Shown here piece after piece: positions 11,827-23,952 of a stretch of 64,000 nt of DNA. The notes below the pieces were generated by a model. That model saw only the letters and a list, made by a program, of their open reading frames with translations. It did no database searches and was not told where the DNA came from. The first letter of the stretch is position 1; every line of letters starts with the position of its first letter. This DNA is from Letharia columbiana (taxonomy: Eukaryota > Ascomycota > Lecanoromycetes > Lecanorales > Parmeliaceae), in assembly GCF_014066305.1 (NCBI RefSeq), contig NW_023501088.1, positions 176,501-240,500 of the forward strand. The letters are read 5' to 3'. Position numbers and translations under genes: made by a program.

Positions 11827-13890
11827 TTACAGCGAGCTATCGGCCCGAGCAAGCAGAAACCAAGACCAGCTTCGCGTGGAGAACAAATTGCTCATGCCGC
11901 GTTTGAGGACAGCGTGCGCAACTTCCGACGATATCAAGGTGTGGTTTGAGTCTTCTGATAGCAGCGGTGTCTGACTGTCGCCGAGTTCGAATGTGGGAGT
12001 GATGTAGGGTTTCCTCTTTTTCCTGATCATAGTTCGTTGCTCGAACGCGTATGCTAGCGAGATCAAGGTCTCTTCGCTCCACTGACGGCCTACAAATGCA
12101 ATCCCAAACGGAACGTTAGGACCAACATTGACCAAGGTGCCCTTGAGATTCATGGCAATTGCTGTGTCAGGAGGATAGAAACCCAACGGGACCGTAACAA
12201 TGGGAAGCCCTCCGATCGAAGGGAGATGGAAAGAGGCAAATGTTGGCATTACCAACGCATCGAGACCAAACCGATCGAGAGCTCCTATTATGCCCTGCTC
12301 CTCAGCCATACGCAGATTGGCTTGATATGCGTCATAAGACTCTTTAGACTCGTTAGTGATATTAAGGTCAAAGTCCGAGTCCCAAACATGAGTCTATTCA
12401 AGTGTTAGTCTCAATCTGCAAAGGCAGCAAATTTAGACCTACGTCGCGATCAGGATACTCCTCGCGAGAGTCGTCTTTTGTGAATTTTTTTATATCAGCC
12501 AGATTCTTTACGTTATTAGGGTTCGTCTTCAACATTCCCAGATATGCTGAGAGTCCAGCAGTGAAGTCGGTGCGCATTATGACATTGCTGTTCCGGGAAA
12601 ACGCAGGGACATCGAACAGAGCGAAATTGGCTTCGTCAACAACACTTGCCCCGGAATCTCGAATGAGATCGAGCGCTGCTTCGAAGGCAGCCATGATTGG
12701 CTTCGTGTTGTTGTCAAGGAAGTGATCGATACCATTTCGAGGTACACCAAGACGAGCGCCCTTGAAGGCCGAGTAATTACAGGCCTTGACATAATCAGGC
12801 ACCTTGTCAAAGGGCTGGACAGAGGTCCAATTGTCATTTGTATCTTTCCCGGCTATTGCGCTCAGCAAAATGGCGGCATCCTTCACACTCTGTGCTACAG
12901 GTCCAATGGAGTCTTGGCGGATACTTATGGGAATGACCATACTTCGCGATGTGAGACCCAAAGTTGGCTTGATGCCAACGATGTTACTTTTCTCGGCTGG
13001 CAGAACGATACTCCCACTGGTTTCGGTGGCTAACGCTCCCAATGCGAGACCCAATGATGCCGCCACGGCACTACCACTGGAGCTTCCAGAGGGATCTTGT
13101 CGAGGATAGTACACTCCGAGACATTGACCGCCATAGGCGCTCCATCCATGAGAAGAGCTCGCTCTGCCCGACCTCCATTGCGCCCATTCTCCCATTGTAG
13201 CCTTGCCTAACATGACAGCCCCTGCTTCTCTCAATTTCGTGACCACGGTTGATTCACGAGAGACAGAGGCCCCAAGCAGCGCAAACGAACCAGCTTTTCT
13301 TGTTAGCTCTTTGCCGAGAACGGGACATGATATACTACCTGTGTTGTTCATTCGATCAAGGGTCGCTATGTTATCCTGTAGAAGTAAGTACGTGCTTTCT
13401 GGGTATCAGACGAAGAGCTGTAACCTTAATGAGTATCGGAATTCCATGCAGAGGCCTTCTTCTGTCAGCCCTGAGCTGCACGAATGTCTTGGTCATAGAT
13501 TTCCTTACCCTCGTACGCGGCCAGCAGCACGCTCGTTGTCCAGATTCTGCGCAATAAAGAAGGCATCTGGATTGACCTCACTCACAGCATGGAGAAGTGG
13601 ATTGACTTCGCTTATACGTTGAATGTATGCCTTCGACACTTAGCTTTAAACAACAGGTAGATAGAGACGAAGGAAGAACATGCATGCACGAGGTCTACGC
13701 TTCTCATCAAGCCGCTGGCTTGAAGAGCACTGAGATCCTCAATACTGGCCTCGTCCAGACGTAAGACTGAATGAAGTGTTGTTCCTGGACATGGGTAAGT
13801 CACGGAGTCGCCTGCGGCGCTTAGTCCAGCAGCGAGGACAAGATAAGAAACGTACACCAGCCATCCCACGCGGAGGCTGATCCCGAGCAT
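11827..13890 (-). CDS. Amidase-signature hydrolase with N-terminal signal sequence
   Basis: Ser-cisSer-Lys amidase that hydrolyses C-N amide bonds; the substrate cannot be told. Six exons (13684-13890, 13509-13630, 13425-13455, 13339-13375, 12443-13293, 11827-12393) give about 604 residues. The catalytic set is present: Lys in IPILIKDNIAT, the cis-Ser in PSGSSSGSA and the nucleophile Ser in ETSGSIVLPA. The N-terminus is a hydrophobic leader (VGWLVYVSYLVLAAGLSAAG), so export or ER entry is likely. A short intron after MNNT removes an in-frame insert and restores NNTAGSFALLG. The first intron is ambiguous: the donor that keeps DLVHAYIQRI is GC rather than GT. Divergent from lig4. Large fungal paralogue family; orthology not assigned. 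Confidence 0.87.
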
Positions 13891-14839
13891 TAATCGTACC
13901 CGTAGAAGTAATACGGGACAAGACGATCTAAACTGATGGGCGAGCGTGGGCCAAGGATTGTAATGGTGAAGACAAATCAGGTTGAGTGTTGAAGAAGAGA
14001 GTAGGCGAACGCGAAGAGAGTAAGAGACAAAACCCTTGCCAAGGGACCAAAGGCGAAGGAGACGATTTGGCTTGTTAGATAAGTAAACGGAGGGGATTAA
14101 TTTCCCAACGTAGTAGCACATGACAGCAAAGGGGAGATAAGCGTGAGCAAGTTGGCCTGACAAAGGTCTTCAATACTACTGGCTCACGTCGCCCAACATT
14201 CCGAAACCTTCTCCAATGCCGCATTTTGCAATATCAAACGGGCGCCTTTGACATGGGACAGATAGGGAGAAACGAGGGGGGAAATAATGAAACGTAAGGT
14301 AGCTCTGGCACCAGAGTCCAGAAGACACGGTCGATGATTAGATCTCCCGCCGGTAGATAAGCGATTGGCTTTTCCTCACCAGGATCCTCCCATGGATCTG
14401 ATACCGTTCATTGGATTGGTTAGTGTACTTGTAATTATACAGAAAAATTGAATGCTGTATCAGGAGGAGAAGGAAAGATATCTTTTCGCCTTACAATTTC
14501 GAACAGTCAGTGGAACCGAAATTTTCTTATGAACGGGAGAATGGGGGGGGGGGTCAAGGCTAGACAGGGTTTAGTGCATCACGTGCAGTCGTGCTGATTG
14601 ACTAAGGTACCTGTTTTACCTTACCTTACATACGGAACTTAAAGTAGGTTGCCACTCATGTTGCCTACATTAGGCTCGCTAGAATAAGGTACCTAGTGTA
14701 CAAATCCTTATGTGTTGTACAGAAATATAGACCCTGTTGAGAAAATTGCCGACGTTCAACAGCACTACGAGTATCTGCTGATATTGTTGTCATTGGTAAA
14801 CATAGCACTTATATCAAGACCAAAGCCAGAGTTGCACAC
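13891..14839. promoter_or_regulatory. Divergent promoter region of the amidase and lig4
   Basis: 949 bases between divergent starts. It holds an 11-base G run (14543-14553) and two copies of the TAAGGTACCT palindromic motif (14603-14612 and 14685-14694), plus CTTACCTTAC variants. A frame continuous with the amidase first exon extends to about 14163, but I prefer the shorter start because it places the hydrophobic leader at the N-terminus. Confidence 0.5.
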
Positions 14840-17800
14840 ATGCCAGACTCATTGATGGATGATGCAGGGAGTGCCGGTGATGGTTCAATGTATGCCCAGG
14901 TCCTTAGAGACGAGGAACTGGATGAGAAATTCCCGAATCGGCCGCGGAATCACTCCAAGACTCTTCCATTTCATGATCTTTTCTTGGCTCTCTTCAATCC
15001 ATTAAATGACAACAAAAAGAAGCCCACTGGTCCAGTTATGGCAAGAAAGAAACAGGGCCCCCATGGACCGACTAGCCAAAACCCACATGAGATTCGCCAG
15101 AACATCATCGAGCGTTTCATTTCGAGATGGAGGAAAGAGGTAGGCAATGACATCCACCCGGCTTTCCGCCTTATCATCCCAGAGAAGGACAGGGAGCGAG
15201 CTATGTATGGTCTCAAAGAGAAGACCATAGCAAAGCTACTGATCAAGATTATGAGACTTAACAAAGATGCCGAGGATGCATACAGTCTGCTCAATTGGAA
15301 ACAGCCTGGACAAAGTTCAGTCAGTAGGATGGCCGGGGATTTTGCAGGTCGTTGCTACGAAGCCATCTCCAAAAGACCCATTCTTACCGAAGTCGGAAAC
15401 ATGACAATTGGCGAAGTCAATGACCTTCTTGACAAGCTGTCTGCCGCTCAAAAAGAAGATGCCCAAGAGCCGATTTTTGCAGAGTTCTATAAGAGGATGA
15501 ACGCTGAGGAGATGATGTGGTTGATTCGAATCATCCTCCGTCAGATGAAGGTAGGGGCTACAGAAAAAACGTTCTTTAGTATCTGGCATCCCGACGCGGA
15601 TAGTCTCTTCAACGTGTCGTCCAACCTTCGCCGCGTCTGCTGGGAGCTGTACGATCCCTCCCTTCGATTAGAGGGGGAAGAGCGGGGAATCACGTTGATG
15701 CAGTGTTTTCAGCCACAACTGGCTCAATTTCAGATGAACTCTCTCCAGAAAATGGTCGAGAGGATGAAGCCTACCGAAGATGATTCTGTATTCTGGATTG
15801 AAGAAAAGGTACGTTGTGTCGGAGTCCAGATATCCTCTTCTTAGACCAGGCATCGAAGTCTTGCGTCCTGTTACAAAATTCTCTATTTCACGGATATGTT
15901 TTGGGTTTCCGGGAAACCACTTCGAACAGGCAGTGCTGACCCCCTTATCCTTACCAGCTTGACGGGGAGAGAATGCAACTTCATATGATCAGCGACGACG
16001 AGATACCTGGAGGAAAAAGATTCGGCTTCTGGTCACGGAAAGCAAAGGAGTATACCTACCTCTACGGCAACGGGTTTGAGGATCCGAATTCGGCGCTGAC
16101 CCGGCACCTCAAAGAAGCATTTGATGAGGGAGTAGAGAACATTATACTCGATGGTGAAATGATCACATGGGACCCCGAGCAAGATGCAATGGTACCGTTT
16201 GGGTATGTGCAATTAGGAGCGATTCCTTCCTAAGTGGTACCACGGTTTGACTTCTAAAGCATGTTTGGGGAGCACAAGGCTCTGATGACCCCAAAAATCC
16301 TTTTTCGAAAGAAGATATACTTACTCCAAATCAATTGTAGGACGCTTAAGACAGCGGCCCTCGCTCAGCAACAGAATGAATTTGCGACAAAGAGCATTCG
16401 ACCGCTCTACAAAGTCTTCGACGTCCTCTACCTGAACGGTCAAGCGATAACAAATTATACATTACGCGATCGTAGAAGAGCACTCGAACGGACTGTCAAA
16501 GGCGTCGCTCGAAGGATGGAAGTTCACACCTACGAAGAAGCCAAGACTGCTACAGCAATTGACCCTCTCCTGCGCAAAGTTGTGGCGGAGGCATCTGAGG
16601 GCTTAGTACTCAAGAATCCTCGTTCCTCGTATCGCCTGAACGAACGTAGTGATGATTGGATGAAGGTCAAACCTGAATATATGACAGAGTTTGGTGAAAA
16701 CCTCGACTGCCTCATCATTGGTGGCTATTACGGTTCAGGTCATCGCGGCGGTAGATTATCATCCTTTATGTGCGGTCTGCGAGTTGATCGAAATCAGATA
16801 AGTCAAGGCGCCAATCCAATGAAGTTCTATTCCTTCTTCAAGGTTGGAGGTGGCTTCACTGCAGCGGATTACGCTGAATTACGGCATCGAACTGACGGTA
16901 AATGGAGGAAGTGGGATTCCAGGCACCCACCCACTGAATACATTGCACTAGGCGGAGATCAGCTGCAATTCGAACGGCCAGACGAGTGGATTCTACCTAT
17001 TGATTCGGTTGTAGTCGAGGTTAAAGCCGCGTCCGTTGCAGTGACAGATCAATTCAAGATGGGATTCACTTTGCGCTTTCCCAGATTCAAGAAGCTTCGT
17101 ACCGATCGTACCTGGGAGACTGCGCTCTCAATAACAGACTTCATCACCCTTAAAGGAAATGCTGAGAAGGAGGGAAAAGAAAAGCAATTCAAGATTGACG
17201 ATAGCAGGAGGAAACGACAGCGAGTACCAAGGAATAAGCTTCTTACGGTAGCAGGTGCTGAGGTTCTCTGTGATGTGCCAGTTGGTAGGAAAGCGATCAA
17301 CGTATTCGAGGGTCTGAACTTCTGTACGTTCTGGCAAGACCTTCCCAACAGAGTCAAGCTAAGACACAGAAGATATAATGACAGGATCTCAGAAACCAGA
17401 GAAGAAGTCCAAAGCGGAATTGGAGCATCTGGTCAAGTCCAATGGTGGCAAGGTCGTCCAGAATGATTCAAGACCCGGCACAGTCTGTATAGGCGACCAG
17501 AGTAGGTTTTCTTGGAGCATCGACTGCTCAAAGATGCTAATGGCACATAAGGGACCGTCCACGTTGCTTCTTTGTGCAAGCGTCGCAGTGTTGATATAAT
17601 CAAATCATCTTGGGTTTTCGACAACATCCGGCAGAGCGAAGCGGACCAAGGCAGGCCTACGTTGCTACTGCCTTTAGAGCCAAGGTAGGATGTTTAGATC
17701 TCATTAACGGAAGGCATTATTTACTCTCGGCAGGCACATGTTTTTCACCACTGCGGAATCAGAATCTCAAATTGAAGGTGCTATAGATGAATACGGCGAT

Positions 17801-18387
17801 AGCTTTGCCAGGGATATCACAGTGGGAGAACTCAAAGAGGTGCCGACATTCTCAGCGCCTTTCGAGAAAAAGAATGGAGAGACTGACCTTGACCAGATTT
17901 TCAACTCCAAGCCTGCCAAGTTCGAGCACAGCTTCAGTGCCAAGGAATTCAAAGGCGAGCTTGAGCAGCACGGACACGATCTGGGGGAGCTTCCGGGCTG
18001 GATGTTTGAAGGCTTGCTTCTCTACACTGACGGACAGCTTGCTAATGACGCTTCCTTGACGGACGAGAAATCGGATTTCAGGATGAAGCAAGCCTGTGAT
18101 ACTGCTAGGTTTGCTGGAGCGCGTCTCACGAACGATCTGAAGGAAGGCATCACGCATGTCCTCGTAGGAGAGGACAGAAGCACTACAAGGGCTTTGAGAC
18201 AGAAAACATCCGAGTAACGCTGACGAAGCCGAGGTTTTCCTGGATGTACGTCTACTGACGTCGACTCAGGTTTCAACGCCTGCCACGCCTTGTAACGGTT
18301 GGTTGGGTCGAGCAAAGCTGGCAAGAGAGAACGCTGCTGGATGAAGACCGCAAGTCTACGTTTGGCAGATTGATTTCTGCCCTGTGA
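14840..18387 (+). CDS. lig4: DNA ligase IV (non-homologous end joining)
   Basis: ATP-dependent ligase that seals double-strand breaks with its XRCC4/Lif1 partner in the nucleus. Seven exons (14840-15808, 15958-16202, 16341-17323, 17373-17501, 17552-17684, 17734-18213, 18270-18387) give 1018 residues, normal for fungal Lig4. In order: the N-terminal DNA-binding domain (HDLFLALFNPL; ERFISRWRKEVGNDIHPAFR), the nucleotidyl-transfer motif K323-LDG followed by ERMQLH, ILDGEMITWD, the EGLVLKNPRSSY motif, the OB-fold part (DCLIIGGYYGSGHRGG, FYSFFKVGGG), then two BRCT regions (IMTGS, SSWVFDNI; GARLTNDLKEGITHVLVG, VTVGWVEQSW). The last exon is small and the stop choice is the least certain part. The acceptor before the first BRCT (17372) was chosen because the nearer AG gives a stop. 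Confidence 0.93.
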
Positions 18388-19129
18388 TGTCGTAAGACGA
18401 TAGATTGCTAATCATGTTGCTAGGGTTCGCGCCAACATGAGCGTCCTTGACCTCTGCAGTCTCGAGATGGACCACGTCGATCCGTAGCAAGTGGAGTTTA
18501 CTCGAATGCCGAGGAAGTTTTTGGAGGGGCGCTATCCCAGGGTAGACAAGGTCGCTTGAGTGACTTGCATGATCGGGTTTCGAGTTAGAAGGTCAAGAGA
18601 GTTGTAAAGCAGGAATGCGTTTGCGTGAGCCGTAAGATATCCCGAAGCATGCTGCTAGAATGGATCGAACCTGCAGTAGGAGAATGCCGTAACGATCGTG
18701 GCAGACCGACTTTTGGTAAGCTTCAAAGAGGTGAATTGTGATATCATATGGGGTCTGCCCCGATAGCACCTTCATATTCTAGAATACCTTGGATTTCCAT
18801 GTCTGCCGTCTGCATGAACGTTTTCCGTACGAGGAAGGTGGTAAGCCCGTCCGGCTACCACGATCACTTATTCGCCCCTTGCATGACCTTGCACGATCCT
18901 GGTGTCGGTGGCGTCACCAGCGTCCCGCGTCGCATCTCTCTACATGAACCATTTGGAAGCAATGAGACAGGACGAGTATCGTTCGCATCTTTCCAACACA
19001 CTTTGGAAGCGCGAAATTAAGTTCGTGGAGGATAGAAATGTATACTGTTGAATCTACTCTATCGTGTTAGGTATCTATGTCGCTCAAACGCTATCAATAA
19101 ATAACCCAAACCGTCGAGAACGATCAGGA
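18388..19129. other. Intergenic between convergent lig4 and the 478-aa gene
   Basis: 742 bases of 3' flanks. Short open frames occur on both strands but none carries a motif or splice pattern I can support. Confidence 0.5.
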
Positions 19130-20566
19130 TCACGCCTGGACGCCCGCCCAACGTTGCGGCGTCCCCTTCTTCTCATCTTTTCCAGCCTCCTCTTCCAATC
19201 CCATCTTCCCGGTCTGCCGAGCCGGCAACCACAATCTTGCCCTGCCCGGGCTAGCGTCGCTCAGTTTGCCCACTTTCCGCATGTTCATCTCGAGCACGAT
19301 GACACGAAGGAAATGGCTGTTCTCCCGAGGCTCTCGCTGACGAGGAAGCGACACAGGCGGGACGCCGTCTGTGGCATCAAGCGCCTGCTGCTGGGAGGTG
19401 AAAACGGGAGGCGAGGAGGCCTTGTCGGAGCCTCCCTCCCTTCGGCGGTAGGTTTGTAATTGTATGGATGCTTTGCAATCGGACTGTGATGACCAAGGAC
19501 TCTCTTTTTCGAGGTGGTAATGGAGTTCCGAGGGCGATACTGTGATGGGGTTCAAATATCGTCGTAAGGCTGGGTCAGGCGTGTCGTCAGACGGCAGAGG
19601 CCGTCTCTCGTCGGTGAATTGTGGGGAGATGGATAGTAGAGATCGAGATAGATAATCATCCGGAGGAACGGCAGGCGCGGCAAACGTGGGGAAGGATTGG
19701 GCGGCAGACCGTATTCTCCGGAACGATGCTGTCAAGTTGGATTTGAACGAGGATCTGCTTCTTGCTGCATGTGTGGGCCCTGGGGACAATTCGTCTGAAA
19801 AGCCTTCACAAGATTGGTTCCCCAGGTCCCTCCTAGCCACTTGAGGCAGTAGCGGATGATCGAGAACGCAATCCTCGCCCTTGGATGCAGAGATACATTT
19901 CTGGCGTCTATCACATCCGCTGCGGCTGCCGATTGCTAGCTCAGGCGTTGCCGGGTCACCGGCCGAGTTCAGTGACTCCGTATCCGTTCCCAGAGATGGC
20001 ATCGACTCGCTGGACATGGATCGGACCGACGATAACGGACCCAAAGTCGTGTCGCTCTCGAAGCTGCAGCTTTCCGGTTCGGACCCTTCTGGTGGGCCGA
20101 GTAACATGCCCCACGACTGGGGGCTACACGATGAAAATGCGCGCCTCGGGATCTCTTTGAGCCTTGTGTCCTGCTTCCCACTTCCAGCACGAATCGATCC
20201 TTTGCGCCAATTTTCTGCGCGAGGGTGATACTTTGGCTCTGGCAACGAGGTCATGGCAAGTAAGGCTGCAACAGACGAAGGCGTCGAGGACGAATCGTGC
20301 GGGCTGCTAATGTCTTTCCGTGTTCGGTCTCGGGACATGGAGTCCTTGCTTTTCCTTCGGTCTCCATTCCTAGTCTTGGTGGGGATTACGACTGGTTTCG
20401 TGGTTGACTGGGGTGTGAGCACTTTTGGCGGCATGCCTGATTTTGGAGCCTTGTCCTTTCTCGAGACACGCTCTGCCACGGAGATGGGCATTGTTATCTC
20501 ATCGTTGTGTTTTGTAGATGTACTGGAGGGGTGGGAGTTGTAGAGGTATGCCCGGGGAACCATCAT
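19130..20566 (-). CDS. Unrecognised Ser/Pro-rich protein, 478 residues
   Basis: Intact single-exon frame of 478 residues from the tandem ATG at 20561-20566 (MMVPRAYLYN). The frame stays open further upstream, but only a GTG occurs there. Most of the protein is Ser/Arg/Pro-rich and looks disordered. The C-terminal ~60 residues are different: NSHFLRVIVLEMNMRKVGK followed by GRARLWLPAR, a compact hydrophobic and basic block that I believe recurs in uncharacterised ascomycete proteins. That is recalled, not checked. No signal peptide or membrane segment. GC content and codon use resemble its neighbours. Function unknown; a regulatory or scaffold role would be speculation. Confidence 0.75.
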   Translation of the reverse strand: MMVPRAYLYNSHPSSTSTKHNDEITMPISVAERVSRKDKAPKSGMPPKVLTPQSTTKPVVIPTKTRNGDRRKSKDSMSRDRTRKDISSPHDSSSTPSSVAALLAMTSLPEPKYHPRAENWRKGSIRAGSGKQDTRLKEIPRRAFSSCSPQSWGMLLGPPEGSEPESCSFESDTTLGPLSSVRSMSSESMPSLGTDTESLNSAGDPATPELAIGSRSGCDRRQKCISASKGEDCVLDHPLLPQVARRDLGNQSCEGFSDELSPGPTHAARSRSSFKSNLTASFRRIRSAAQSFPTFAAPAVPPDDYLSRSLLSISPQFTDERRPLPSDDTPDPALRRYLNPITVSPSELHYHLEKESPWSSQSDCKASIQLQTYRRREGGSDKASSPPVFTSQQQALDATDGVPPVSLPRQREPRENSHFLRVIVLEMNMRKVGKLSDASPGRARLWLPARQTGKMGLEEEAGKDEKKGTPQRWAGVQA

Positions 20567-22010
20567 GATGGGAAGGTACGGGCAGGTGTTTGGGCCGATG
20601 TCAGGAGTGAATAGGCGACTCGAAGGAGCCCGGCGGTGATGGGCCAAGGGGCAAAGGATTCGTCGGACGAGTAAGAGTCCCACAGCGGAGGTTCATCTGT
20701 GCGCGAGGAGACAGGTCCGACGGAAATGGCGGATAAGTGAGAGATGCCAAGTCAGTCAGCTCGCTCGCGTGCACGGGAAGAATGCTTCGTGCTTTTCTTT
20801 TCCAAGATGAAAAAATGAAAAGGGCAGGCAAGAGAGAGAGCGAGAGAGCGGGAAACGGCTGCACGGCATGACCTGCGATGACGGGACATGAGTGGCGAAG
20901 CAAGGAGTCGTCCGTGCGCAGAGGTGAAGGATCAGTGGTGTACATTATTATTCGGTGAATAGCGATTGATTATTAGAGTGGGGATGAATGGATAAGGTAG
21001 ATAGTAGTGAGGTAGTAGTAATAGAGTAATAGTAGTAGTAGATAGGCTCGCTCATGTCCGTAGGCTGAGTTTCGATGTTCGGGTCGGGGGGGGGGGCGCT
21101 GGTCAGAGCACTGGATGTCGGCATGCATGAGAGATAAGGATATTTCTAAGAGCACACGAGCGGGCCACCGTATCAGGCAGGCTACGAGTAATGTATCAGC
21201 GCAAATGCCTCCATATGGCCATAGGCTAAAGTAAATACTAAGAAGTAGGTAAAAAGTAACTGATAATAATGCTACGAGTACCTCAGTAATCGCTTTCTTT
21301 TCTGTGCAAATCCATAGGCTAAAGGAAAGTGTAAAAGGTACCTTAGTAAGGTAAGGTACTCTAGGTACTACGACGTGTGCCTTGTTAAGGTACTTTATTT
21401 ATTACATCACATGTGAGCCTGAGGCTGACTTGCTGGCTGTGTAGGTACCACCAATACAAACCCTCTTTCCAGACCAGGTATATACTTTACCTAGGCAGGA
21501 GCGGAAGTACCTCCGCTGCTCTCCACACTTTTTCTTTTCACACCTTTCACTTCACATCTCCCGCATCTTTCATCACTGACCCAACTGACTGTCAGCGGAG
21601 TGTATAGGCCAAACTATCCCATCCTCCTGCTCCGCTTTCTTCTCCCTGCATATCGAGATGGAGATTGAAGAACAACGACACAGGGTCAAAATCTCAGCGA
21701 CGTTGCATAATGCTTATTACATAAAGGATAAGTCATAGCCCGCTTGTCCGCAAGATTGGCTAACAAACTCCCGGTCTTTGGTGCTACTTTAGACCTAAGG
21801 TAAGGTACTTTACTACTACTAGCTCGCTCGTCATCAGACAGGCAGAGCCTCAAAAGTCTTTTGACTCTCCGGGCACGAGACCAATACCATGTAAAATAAG
21901 TAGAACTCAACAAATGGGACGAGGCCTTAAAAAGCGTGTGACTGTCTCGCTCTGGAGAATGAATATCATTTTTTCGCCAACACAGCAGCATCCTTCAAGG
22001 GTGACTCAAC
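20567..22010. promoter_or_regulatory. Long intergenic region with simple repeats and GGTACC motifs
   Basis: 1444 bases upstream of the 478-aa gene and downstream of the 6PGDH-like gene. It holds GA-rich tracts (20825-20855), a TAG/TAA trinucleotide repeat (about 21006-21043), an 11-base G run (21086-21096), and a cluster of AAGGTAC/GTACCTT motifs (about 21330-21400 and 21795-21815). No coding region or RNA gene recognised. Confidence 0.5.
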
Positions 22011-23952
22011 CTACGCTGGCTTCCACTCATAGTGATGATGCCCCGTTTCGGGCCCCCCCGCTGGCTCCGACTTCAAATCGAACATGTGTTTGCCGAAGAA
22101 GTCCAGCTGCGCTTCATAGAATTGTGTCGGCAAGATTGTATTGACGGAATATTTCAGATACTCCAGTGAAGCGCTCAAGCTCGGGATAATGGCATTTGTC
22201 TGAACCCCCATTGCTACGACTCGCTTCAGAGCTGCAAAGTTAGCCGATAGCTCCTTCGCTATACCTTCGTTATGGAGGAGATCTCGGTCCGTGTCCTTTG
22301 GAGTCTTGAATATTTCTTCGAGCAAATCAGCAATGTACTACAGCCCAACGTTAGCCAATATCCACAGGGGAATACCCTCGACCTTACATCAGCTTTGATG
22401 ATGCAGCCATTTCTCCAAATCTGGATGACTTCGCAAAAGTTGATGCTCCATTTGTTCTCCTGGTCCGCTAAGTCGATAACGTTGATGCCCTGTACGAACG
22501 CTGCAAGGAATGCTGTGTAGACTGCTTTGCGAAGGTCCTCAAGGAATGCAGGCTTCTCTTCCTCGGATCCTGTCCACTTTTCCAACGGAAAGTGACCTCC
22601 AAAGGTGGCCTTGATCTTCTTTCGATCTTTTCGGAAGGCGGATGCTACGCGGACATAGTGGGCGTCTGAGAGCGTCGGGGCAGGTACATGCAGTCGGATG
22701 GCCTCTTCTGAGGACCAAACCTATCCTTGTGGTTTAGTCTCCAAGAAGGCCTTCATCAAAGGTCGTGCACTTACCCCTGTTCCCTCTGTGCCATCAATGT
22801 CCTGAACAACTTTGTCTTCCACTACAGAAAGGACGTGCTTGCCCTTGTCGTCTCTCTGCTTATTGATTTGAGCTCCAATATCTATTAAAAATGTGCCTCT
22901 CTGCAAATGAAGTCAGGTCTATGATGAAGTTCTGGCAATAACAGATTGTGTACCAGCTCGCCGTCCGTGTTCCATTTGGCGAATACATCCCCAATCTCAT
23001 CTATGGCAAACGTCAGCTCTGTAAAGAATTGCCCTGGGCGCAGACCCTTACCGTATGTCATACCCAGACCTAAGTTCATGATTTGCCAGGCTTCTGCTTG
23101 CGCACTCATCATGCCTGTTTGCCCATCAATTCTTTCAGATCCTATTATGTGTCGGGATCTCCCCAAGGGCCGTACCATGCTCAATGCCGTTGTGAATCAT
23201 CTTTACATAATGGCTATGAACCGGTCAATGAAGAAGAAAGCGGATACTTGGTAGATGGAATAACCCTGAGCCTCCCATTCCGCATCTGCCTACGCAGGGA
23301 TTTCCACGCGCGTCACGGGCAGCCACCTTCTGGAGGAGAGGCAGCACCATGTCCAGAGCTCGATCCTCACCGCCGGGACACATTGACGGGCCACGACGAG
23401 CGGCTTGATACCCACCTGAGACCCCCATGCCCTTTGCAGAACTTAGATGCGGCCGTTGCTTTGTTCTGAAGAAGCCAAAGACTTACCACATAGTGGACGC
23501 CTTGAGTGACAAGTTTTCCTTGGCGGCGTTGCGTATTCCGCCAATTTTCATTAGAGGCATCAATGATCAAGTCACCCTTTTCAAGATAGGGATGTAGTCC
23601 CTCCACAACAGAATCGCCAACAGTTCCATGCGGTAAAGAGAAGACGAAGACCTTTGGAGAGTCCAGGTTCTTACATAGATCTTCGTAATCCAAGTGTTTC
23701 TCCAGCTTGTTTCGGATCCCGTCCTTCTCCGCAGTCTTCAACAGGCTATCAACGGTAGCTTCGCCCGGGTCGTTGAGTAAGACAGTAATCCCATGCTCTG
23801 CGAATAACAGCGCCATGCCTCCACCCATGCTCCCACAGCCAATCATGGCGAGCTGGTTGTATGGCAGTCACCTTAGCTCAACATGCGCAAATCTGCAGGT
23901 GCACCTCGTAACCCCGCTCACTCACCTTCTTGATTTCTGGAACGTTGGCCAT
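22011..23952 (-). CDS. Divergent 6-phosphogluconate dehydrogenase paralogue
   Basis: Family of NADP-dependent oxidative decarboxylases of the pentose phosphate pathway. Nine exons (23926-23952, 23487-23852, 23265-23431, 23176-23213, 23052-23114, 22943-23000, 22775-22898, 22388-22720, 22011-22337) give 500 residues. The Rossmann fingerprint is IGCGSMGGGM near residue 13, not the GLAVMG of canonical Gnd1. Substrate-site motifs persist: GMGVSGGYQAARRGPSMCPGG split over residues 124-145, and VKMIHNGIEHG with the catalytic Lys and Asn. The C-terminus has YEAQLDFFGKH and an unusual His-rich tail GHHHYEWKPA. Canonical GGEEGA reads GGYQAA, so substrate or cofactor preference may differ. A canonical Gnd1 gene is expected elsewhere. 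Same strand as the FluG-like gene, 323 bases downstream of it. Confidence 0.87.

Noticed and set aside
13891..14163. Longer amidase N-terminus in the same open frame
   Set aside because: It would place about 90 basic residues before the hydrophobic leader; the start at 13890 gives a normal signal sequence.
18748..19020. 90-residue open frame after lig4
   Set aside because: No homology signal, inside a convergent intergenic stretch, likely chance.
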